Assembly (NCBI GenBank): GCA_031287655.1
Contig: JAITSR010000121.1
Span: 1 to 5,097, forward strand
From: Clostridiales bacterium
Lineage (GTDB): Bacteria; Bacillota; Clostridia; WRLR01
Direction of reading: 5' to 3'
Length of the DNA: 5,097 nucleotides
Both the position numbers and the translations under genes were made by a program. Under the pieces are notes generated by a model. The model did no database searches. It worked only from the letters and a program-made list of their open reading frames with translations, and was not told the DNA's origin. Position 1 is the first letter of the stretch. Every line of letters begins with the position of its first letter. This document shows, one piece after another, positions 1 through 5,097 of the stretch.

Positions 1-3000
1 ATGGGCTTCGGCTTTAGCCTGTCCGCCGCGGCGTCGGTCGTCAAGCACGCGCTGCAGCTCTATCTGAATAACGTGTTCGTATACCTTGGCGACAGGGAGG
101 ATCAGCGTCGTTGGTTCGACGAAAGAGATCCCTGCCGCTGGATCGTCAGGGGCGAGAAACGGGCGTCCGTCGTCGCCGGTTATACGAGGGAGAAGCAGCT
201 GGGTTTTGTCGCGATGACAGACTGCATCGACAATACGAGAACGGACAAAAAAATCCTGTCCCGCAATGTGCCGATCCCCGTGCGGTTCCGGGATACGGAC
301 GAACTTGGCGAAAAACTCACGGCGCTGATCGGCAAAGCGGCCAAAACAGACCTGCGGCAATTTTATGACGACGCGTGGAAGGGTTTTCACGAAGGCCCGG
401 GCGCTGACAATGGTCAACCGGAGAGATACACAGCCGTGATTTTATGCGATTCGAAGGAGTCGCTGCGCCGCGAACTTACGGAAATGCTGGACCATATCCC
501 CGAATTTTCCGGCGCGGGTTATCACTATGAGAGTAAAAAAGGTTCCTTCTGCACGATGTCGCCCTTCGGTCCGGATGCGAAGATCGCATACATGAACCCG
601 GTAGGCGGGATGCAGCATATGCCGCCGTTCTACGACCTGCTGCTCATGTTCCCGGGCCATCGGAATACGAGCACCGCTTTTTTTGACAGTTGGTTTGTAA
701 AGGCTTTGACCCAGATAGACGACACTTTCGGGGCGTATACGAAAGAGATGTGCATGGTCGGTATTGCGGACAGGATGGCGTCGGGCAGCTTGGGGCTCAG
801 GCCAGACGTGCTGACGGGGGTGAGTATGGGGGAAATGGCGGCGCTGTTTTCCTATGACAGTATGGCGGTGGACTTGGAAACCGCCCGGGAGCGCACGACC
901 TTTGAGCTCATGATGGCGTTAAAGGACGTCTATACCTATGAAGAACACGAAATGAAAAGCATTTACCTCCGAGGCGACTTTAAAGAAATCGAAAAGCTTG
1001 TAAACGAGGAGGAAAACGCGTATATCGTGTTACTGACGTCGCCGAACGGCGCTTTTGTAACGGCGTGGCCGGAGGTGATGGACCGGCTGATCGAGAAGGG
1101 CGGTTTCATTCCGATGCCGATGCCAAAGGGAATTACGATTCATACGCCGCTCGTGGAGAAATTCATCGAACCGATTTATGAGGCGGTGCTCCGATGCAAA
1201 ACGCATATCAAGCCGGACTTGAGCTATTCGATTTTCAGCTCCTACTGGAAGAAAGACCTCGGACCTACGAGTGAAGACTTGGCCGAGTATATTTCGAGGG
1301 TGCTCACGAAGCCGAGTGATTTTTGGGGCTCGATGGAGGTGATGTACGAGCGCGGCGCGCGGGTCTTTGTGGATATGAGCACGGCGGGGAGCAACTTCAT
1401 TTTTGCAAATGAAATCTTCCACGACAGGGAGACGCTGAACATTTCGATTTACCCGTCCGCATACGAACCCAGAGAAAGCATGATAAGGCTCGGCGCAAAG
1501 CTCCTGTCAAACGGCATCCGCTTTGACACGGACGTTTTCCTCAACACCTTTGAGTTTACGGCGCTGACGAGGCCGTCTTTTATTCAGGCCGTGCCGATGG
1601 GCATACAGGGGATGCTTGCGAGGTTCGGCGCCGCGGAAAACCGGCTGCGGCTCGATAACGCGGCCGCGGCGGGGGATGCGGGCGCCGCATCAGCGCCGCC
1701 GCCGGAGAACGTGAGCGCGGCCGCGGCGCTGCGTGAGACCGACGCGGCCGCAACCGCGGGAGCGGCGTCTTTCGCGGGCCCCGCCCCAGCCGCGGGTCGG
1801 GCCTCCCTCCACGCTTTCTCGCCCGCCGCCGCATCGGCCCCGGCACCGGCTTTTGCCCCGGTCGAGGCGTCGGTTTCCGCCCCGGCCCCGGCGCCCGTTT
1901 CTGCCCCTGCTTCGACCCCGGCACCGGCTTTTGCCCCGGTCGAGACGTCGGCTTCCGCCCCGGCCCCGGCGCCTGTTTCTACCCCTGCTTCGGCCCCGGC
2001 AAGCCCGCCCGCTCCGCCCGGATTTTCGGCCTTGCTTGCCGAAAGCCTCAGAAACAATTTTCGCGCGTATATGCTTTACGCGGAGAACGAGGCCATGCTC
2101 CTTCGCGCGGCTTACGCGGGGAACAGGCGTCCCGCGCCCGTTCCGGCAAAGCGACCGATCTGGGATCTGCCGCAAATCATCGAGATGACCCGCGGCTCGA
2201 TGGCAAACGTCCTCGGTGAGTCGTACAGGGCGCTGGACGGTCGCAGCGTGAGGGCGCGGATGCCGCTTCCCCCGTTTCTGTTCGTAAGCAGGGTCACGGG
2301 CCTTAACGCCGAGTTCGGTCAGCTAAAGCCCTCGCGTATCGAAATGGAGTATGACATCGGCGGCGACTGCGTTTTGCTGATGTCAAAGAGTACGGTCTCC
2401 TATGTGATGCTGACGGAATCATCCCATGTGGCGATTTTGCTTCTCGCGTACATCGGCATTGATTTGATGGCCCAAGATGCGCAGTGCTACCGGATTTTGG
2501 ACACAAAGGTGTATTATCACAACGACTTCCCGATCAAGGGTGAGACGATCCGGGGGGTGCTGGAATTTGTGGACTTTAAGCAGAATGGGCGCACGACGCT
2601 CGTCAATTCAAAATATGCCTGTTATAGCGGCGGCGACCTCGTCCTCTCGATGGATCTGACGGGCGGCTTTTTCACCGCCCAAGATTTGGATGTGCTAAAG
2701 GGCCTCGTCCGACCGGCGCGCCGGCCGCAAAAGCCGATCCCGGGAATCGCCGCCGCGGTTTCGGATCACCCGAGGAACGAGAACCCCCTGCGGGATTTGC
2801 AAGGCTTTTATGACGGCCTGTACGGTCCCAACTTGCTGCCCAAAAGAGGGGCGCCGAAAGCGGAGAGGTACTATATCGTACCCAAGGCGCGGATGCTGGA
2901 CAGGGTCGTTTCCGTCGAACACAACGGCGGGGACTACGGCATGGGAAAAGTGACCGCCGAAATGAAAATCGACGCGGGGTTTTGGGCGTTTGAGGCGCAT

Positions 3001-3324
3001 TTTTTGAACGATCCGGTGTTCCCGGCCAGCTTTTTGGCGGAGGCCGCAAACCAGATACAGGTGCTCTTTGCGATCAACGCGGGCTATGTCCGCGAGGACA
3101 AAAATTACCTGTTGAGCTATCTGAAGGATTTGCCGGTCAAATCGTCGTACCGGGGGCAAATCAGGCCGGTCGAGTCGCTGATCCGCTATGAACAGCATTT
3201 TAAGGCGATCGAGGAAAGCGAGGGCAGGCTGCTTTTGATCTCGGACTACGAAGTGTTCTGGCAGGGCGTCTGCGTCGCGCGGATAGAGGACATTTCACTG
3301 ATTTTTGAAGAGATGGATCATTAA
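1..3324 (+). CDS. PUFA-synthase-like megasynthase, KS/CLF tail-AT-DH (5' partial)
   Basis: Part of an iterative cytosolic synthase that builds acyl or polyketide chains on acyl carrier proteins. Residues 1-75 resemble the end of a ketosynthase fold: GFGF..S.AAS..K..L at 2-18, then RASVVAGY at 54-61. Residues 76-190 match the KS-to-AT linker of PfaB-type proteins. The acyltransferase spans about 195-520: NPVGGMQ at 199-205, nucleophile Ser275 in GVSMGE, catalytic His381 in IHTPLVE, and GARVFVDMS near 452-460. An Ala/Pro linker fills 554-673 and a short helix-like stretch follows at 675-705. The dehydratase region starts near 719, with MPLPPFLFVSRV at 754-765 and IEMEYD at 780-785, and resembles the PfaC/OrfC pseudo-hotdog pair (about 752-900). 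The last FabA hotdog (957-1104) carries His1000 and Glu1014. No ACP, ketoreductase or enoyl reductase is visible here. Because a ketosynthase tail has no function alone, the ATG at base 1 is probably internal and the gene begins upstream. The stop is TAA at 3322-3324. Family assignment is confident; the exact product is unknown. Confidence 0.88.
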   Translation: MGFGFSLSAAASVVKHALQLYLNNVFVYLGDREDQRRWFDERDPCRWIVRGEKRASVVAGYTREKQLGFVAMTDCIDNTRTDKKILSRNVPIPVRFRDTDELGEKLTALIGKAAKTDLRQFYDDAWKGFHEGPGADNGQPERYTAVILCDSKESLRRELTEMLDHIPEFSGAGYHYESKKGSFCTMSPFGPDAKIAYMNPVGGMQHMPPFYDLLLMFPGHRNTSTAFFDSWFVKALTQIDDTFGAYTKEMCMVGIADRMASGSLGLRPDVLTGVSMGEMAALFSYDSMAVDLETARERTTFELMMALKDVYTYEEHEMKSIYLRGDFKEIEKLVNEEENAYIVLLTSPNGAFVTAWPEVMDRLIEKGGFIPMPMPKGITIHTPLVEKFIEPIYEAVLRCKTHIKPDLSYSIFSSYWKKDLGPTSEDLAEYISRVLTKPSDFWGSMEVMYERGARVFVDMSTAGSNFIFANEIFHDRETLNISIYPSAYEPRESMIRLGAKLLSNGIRFDTDVFLNTFEFTALTRPSFIQAVPMGIQGMLARFGAAENRLRLDNAAAAGDAGAASAPPPENVSAAAALRETDAAATAGAASFAGPAPAAGRASLHAFSPAAASAPAPAFAPVEASVSAPAPAPVSAPASTPAPAFAPVETSASAPAPAPVSTPASAPASPPAPPGFSALLAESLRNNFRAYMLYAENEAMLLRAAYAGNRRPAPVPAKRPIWDLPQIIEMTRGSMANVLGESYRALDGRSVRARMPLPPFLFVSRVTGLNAEFGQLKPSRIEMEYDIGGDCVLLMSKSTVSYVMLTESSHVAILLLAYIGIDLMAQDAQCYRILDTKVYYHNDFPIKGETIRGVLEFVDFKQNGRTTLVNSKYACYSGGDLVLSMDLTGGFFTAQDLDVLKGLVRPARRPQKPIPGIAAAVSDHPRNENPLRDLQGFYDGLYGPNLLPKRGAPKAERYYIVPKARMLDRVVSVEHNGGDYGMGKVTAEMKIDAGFWAFEAHFLNDPVFPASFLAEAANQIQVLFAINAGYVREDKNYLLSYLKDLPVKSSYRGQIRPVESLIRYEQHFKAIEESEGRLLLISDYEVFWQGVCVARIEDISLIFEEMDH
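1660..2019 (+). other. Ala/Pro-rich interdomain linker (coding)
   Basis: This in-frame segment encodes residues 554-673 between the acyltransferase and the dehydratase. By hand count 73 of 120 residues are Ala or Pro, with Ser, Val and Glu making up much of the rest. Such linkers are typical of flexible tethers between domains or around carrier proteins in Pfa-type synthases. No DSL-type phosphopantetheine attachment motif is present, so it is not an acyl carrier protein. Base composition is markedly more GC-rich than the flanking coding sequence. It separates a PfaB-like half from a PfaC-like half, which fits a domain-fusion joint (inference). Confidence 0.85.
1843..1998 (+). repeat. Two tandem 78-bp direct repeats inside the linker
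   Basis: Unit 1 is 1843-1920 and unit 2 is 1921-1998, directly adjacent and in frame. Each encodes 26 residues that begin APAFAPVE, contain SAPAPAPVS and end in PAS.P. Hand alignment finds 5 mismatches in 78 bases with no gaps. Four of the five change an amino acid (Ala/Thr, Val/Ala, Ala/Thr, Thr/Ala) and one is silent. The bases just before unit 1 (GCATCGGCCCCG) resemble the end of each unit, suggesting an older partial copy. The likely origin is slippage or unequal recombination that changes linker length. Confidence 0.88.
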
Positions 3325-3335
3325 GAAACGGCAAT

Positions 3336-3343
3336 AGGGGGAG
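3336..3343 (+). promoter_or_regulatory. Strong Shine-Dalgarno site for the radical SAM gene
   Basis: AGGGGGAG lies 9 nt before the ATG at 3353, a near-ideal match and spacing for 16S rRNA anti-Shine-Dalgarno pairing. It supports the chosen start. It sits in the 28-nt gap after the TAA of the upstream synthase. That gap shows no hairpin terminator and is too short for a convincing independent promoter, so the gene is probably co-transcribed with the synthase. Confidence 0.8.
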
Positions 3344-3352
3344 AAGAAATTT

Positions 3353-4858
3353 ATGAAGATCGTATTTATCAACCCGGTGATCGACAAGAGCAAAGACCAG
3401 CTGATCTGGGCGTCGGCATTGACCCACAACCTGTTCGGGCGCATGACCGTGATGCCAAAACTCGCGCCGATGGTCCTGGCCGCGCGCACGCCGCCGCAGC
3501 ACACGGTCGAATACATCGATGAGGACATCGAGGATATTGACGTCAACGGCATCAAAGCGGATTTGATCGCGATCACGGCGATGACGGTTCAGATCGTAAG
3601 GGCGTATCAACTGGCCGACGCGTTCCGCAAAAGAGGGATTAAGGTCGCGTTGGGCGGCATCCACGCGTCCTCCTGCCCCGACGAGGCGGCGCAGCACGCG
3701 GACGCCGTTTGCGTCGGCGAGGCGGACAATTCGTGGCCGGAGTTGATCAAGGACCTTGAAAACGGCTGCCTAAAGCCGCGCTATGACGTCAAGGACTACC
3801 CGCCCGTCACCGAGCTGGTCAGCCCGCGCGTGGATATTATCAAGCATAAGTTCTATTCGATGTTCCCCGTGCAAGCCACAAAGGGCTGCCCGCATGACTG
3901 CGATTTTTGCTGCATCAACTTTTCGAGCGGCCACAAGTACAGGATGAAGCCGGTGGAGCAGGTCGTCGCGGAGATTCGTGCGTTTGAGAAATACAACAAA
4001 GAGCCGTTCCGGAAGCGTTACCATTTTGTGGACGATAACCTGTATGTGAACAGGGAGTACACGATCAAGCTGTTTACGGCGATCAAGGAGCTTAAAATCA
4101 AATGGATGGGGATGGGCTCCCTGAATATCGCGGGGGACGACGAGGTGCTGCGCGTGATGGCCGAGAGCGGCTGCAAGAGCTTTAGCATAGGCTATGAGTC
4201 GATCTCGGACGAGAGTCTGGCAGAGGCGAACAAATCCCGCGCCAACAAGGTTTCGGAGTATCAGACCGCGGCGGACAAGCTGATCAAGCACGGTATCATA
4301 CCCGCGGGCTATTTTATATTCGGCTTTGACAGCGACGACGAGGAAGTTTTTGCGCGCACAGTGGCTTTTACGCGAAAGTACCACATCCTCACGCCTTATT
4401 TTAACATTCTGACGCCTTTCCCGGGCACAAGGTTGTATGACCGGGTGAAGGAGCGGATTTTTGACAAGACATGGAGCCATTACGGCTCGTTAAAATGCGT
4501 GTTCAAACCCGCGAAGCTGCAGCCGGAGCAGATTGAGGCCGGTTCCTACTGGGCGTCGAGACAGGCGGCGCTGCTCGACGACATGAAACGGCAGCTCATG
4601 TATTTTTGGTCGCAGGGGCCATGGGAAACGAACCCCCCGCTCAGGGCAGGGGAGCGGTTCCTGCTGCGCGCGATAGGATTCAAGGTCAGGCGCAACAAAC
4701 AGTACAGGGATTTTCTGGTTTGGGCGTCCAAACAGAAGAACGCGGTGGATCTGTTCCAGATCGTGATGACGGTCACGTTTGACGATATGGCCAAAAAGTT
4801 CGTCTTGGAACAGCCGGATGGCAGCGTGCAGGCGCCGGTACCGGTGATGGGAAAGTGA
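3353..4858 (+). CDS. B12-binding-type radical SAM protein
   Basis: Predicted cytosolic [4Fe-4S] radical SAM enzyme of the cobalamin-domain (class-B-like) superfamily. Residues 1-140 look like a B12-binding Rossmann-type domain: IVFINPV at 3-9, LAPMVLAARTP at 37-47, ADLIAITAMT at 69-78, GGIHAS at 101-106 and VGEAD at 121-125. The radical SAM core spans about 172-370. It has the cluster motif KGCPHDCDFC with Cys179, Cys183 and Cys186 (CX3CX2C), the SAM-barrel strand HFVDDNLYVN at 224-233, SIGYESIS at 278-285, and the late-barrel motif TPFPGTRLYD at 354-363. The tail (about 373-480) resembles the DUF4070-type extension of HpnP-like proteins. No DxHxxG cobalamin-ligating motif is seen, so any B12 would bind without that His. 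No C-terminal Cys cluster suggests SPASM or auxiliary FeS domains. Its position just after the synthase suggests it modifies that enzyme's lipid or polyketide product, perhaps by C-methylation or C-C bond formation; this is inferred from context. The start is supported by AGGGGGAG upstream. Superfamily is near certain; substrate is unknown. Confidence 0.93.
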   Translation: MKIVFINPVIDKSKDQLIWASALTHNLFGRMTVMPKLAPMVLAARTPPQHTVEYIDEDIEDIDVNGIKADLIAITAMTVQIVRAYQLADAFRKRGIKVALGGIHASSCPDEAAQHADAVCVGEADNSWPELIKDLENGCLKPRYDVKDYPPVTELVSPRVDIIKHKFYSMFPVQATKGCPHDCDFCCINFSSGHKYRMKPVEQVVAEIRAFEKYNKEPFRKRYHFVDDNLYVNREYTIKLFTAIKELKIKWMGMGSLNIAGDDEVLRVMAESGCKSFSIGYESISDESLAEANKSRANKVSEYQTAADKLIKHGIIPAGYFIFGFDSDDEEVFARTVAFTRKYHILTPYFNILTPFPGTRLYDRVKERIFDKTWSHYGSLKCVFKPAKLQPEQIEAGSYWASRQAALLDDMKRQLMYFWSQGPWETNPPLRAGERFLLRAIGFKVRRNKQYRDFLVWASKQKNAVDLFQIVMTVTFDDMAKKFVLEQPDGSVQAPVPVMGK

Positions 4859-5097
4859 GCCGTAAAGCCATGGGCAGTGAGACAGGCGGAAAAAAAGGCG
4901 GCGCGGGCGGCGTACACGGCGTGGATAACGCGGGCGGTATGAATGGCATGGGCGGCGATCTTGCGATTGTGGGCATCGGCTTTGAGGCGGACGCGCTCAA
5001 TCGGCCGGAGGGTCTCGCGCTCGACACGCGGGATACCGCGGTCGTGCTGATGTCCGCGCGTAAATGGGGCGACCGCGTGTTCCGCGCCGACGGGGGC
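4855..5097 (+). CDS. 3'-partial CDS, possible ketosynthase-like protein
   Basis: An open frame of 81 codons runs to the window end without a stop. The earliest start considered is GTG at 4855, which overlaps the TGA of the radical SAM gene as GTGA and suggests translational coupling. In-frame ATGs at 4870, 4939 and 4948 are alternatives, none with a strong Shine-Dalgarno site. From the GTG the first 32 residues are Gly-rich. From Asp35 the protein reads DLAIVGIGFEADALN, which resembles the opening strand of thiolase-fold ketosynthases (usually IAIVGIG plus RFPGA). TAVVLMSAR follows about 20 residues later and could be the next core strand. The usual RFPGA and loading-loop residues are missing. 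A ketosynthase or chain-length-factor-like subunit of the same pathway would fit the neighbours, but 81 residues are too few to be sure. The minus-strand frame across this region gives low-complexity Pro/Ala/Ser protein and is rejected. Confidence 0.5.
   Translation, partial: MSRKAMGSETGGKKGGAGGVHGVDNAGGMNGMGGDLAIVGIGFEADALNRPEGLALDTRDTAVVLMSARKWGDRVFRADGG

Noticed and set aside
1..3. ATG at base 1 as the true start of the synthase
   Set aside because: The residues just after it look like the middle of a ketosynthase C-terminal subdomain, and no upstream sequence is visible to show a ribosome site. It is more likely an internal Met at the window edge.
1843..1998. CRISPR-like array
   Set aside because: The repeats are directly adjacent with no spacers, are 78 bp long and keep the reading frame, so they are a protein-coding tandem duplication.
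1660..2019. Acyl carrier protein domains in the linker
   Set aside because: No DSL or similar phosphopantetheine serine motif or four-helix pattern is present. The segment is low-complexity Ala/Pro.
1584..2057. Minus-strand ORF of 157 residues rich in Gly, Ala and Glu
   Set aside because: It is the complement of the Ala/Pro linker. Its repeats only mirror the linker repeat, and it has no domain signature or separate signals.
1733..2188. Plus-strand ORF of 151 residues rich in Arg and Pro in another frame
   Set aside because: It lies wholly inside the linker and pre-dehydratase coding sequence. Its Arg/Pro composition is what a frame-shifted GC-rich Ala/Pro region gives, and it lacks a ribosome site.
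2695..3198. Minus-strand ORF of 167 residues
   Set aside because: It is antisense to the conserved FabA-like hotdog, which explains the DNA fully. The antisense product shows no recognisable motif.
3325..3352. Terminator or promoter between the first two genes
   Set aside because: Only 28 nt are available. No GC hairpin with a T run is seen, and the space is taken up by the Shine-Dalgarno site.
3770..4480. Minus-strand ORF of 236 residues
   Set aside because: It is antisense to the radical SAM core with its intact CX3CX2C motif. The reverse product has no family features and is a shadow of high GC content.
4773..5027. Minus-strand ORF of 84 residues rich in Pro, Ala and Ser
   Set aside because: It spans the end of the radical SAM gene and the Gly-rich leader. 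Its Pro-rich composition is the complement of Gly codons, and the plus-strand frame has the better family resemblance.

Overview
The window lies inside a biosynthetic gene cluster. All three recognisable genes are on the + strand and tightly packed, with 28 nt between the first two and a 4-nt GTGA overlap between the last two. It looks like one operon entered in the middle. The DNA is GC-rich with bacterial-type ribosome binding sites. A cobalamin-type radical SAM enzyme beside a polyunsaturated-fatty-acid (PUFA) synthase-like megasynthase suggests an anaerobic or facultative bacterium. Nothing in the window fixes the phylum.

Region 1 (1-3324) encodes the C-terminal 1107 residues, as seen here, of a multidomain PUFA-synthase-like (Pfa-type) iterative lipid or polyketide synthase. 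In order it carries the tail of a ketosynthase or chain-length-factor-like domain, a PfaB-like acyltransferase, a 120-residue Ala/Pro linker with a 26-residue tandem repeat, and one FabA-type dehydratase unit like that of PfaC or thraustochytrid OrfC. The ATG at base 1 is probably an internal Met, and the true start probably lies upstream of the window.

Region 2 (3353-4858) encodes a complete 501-residue B12-binding-type, class-B-like radical SAM protein, preceded by a strong Shine-Dalgarno sequence. Region 3 (4855-5097) is the start of a third gene cut by the window end. After a Gly-rich leader it has a short ketosynthase-like opening strand, and its identity is tentative.

Working model (inference): the megasynthase, with partners outside the window that supply active ketosynthase, acyl carrier protein, ketoreductase and possibly enoyl reductase, builds a long acyl or polyketide chain. 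The radical SAM protein then modifies that chain, for example by methylation or a C-C bond-forming rearrangement. The fused acyltransferase-dehydratase layout and the co-transcribed radical SAM gene are the most unusual features. They fit a secondary-lipid synthase rather than a standard EPA/DHA pfaABCD locus.
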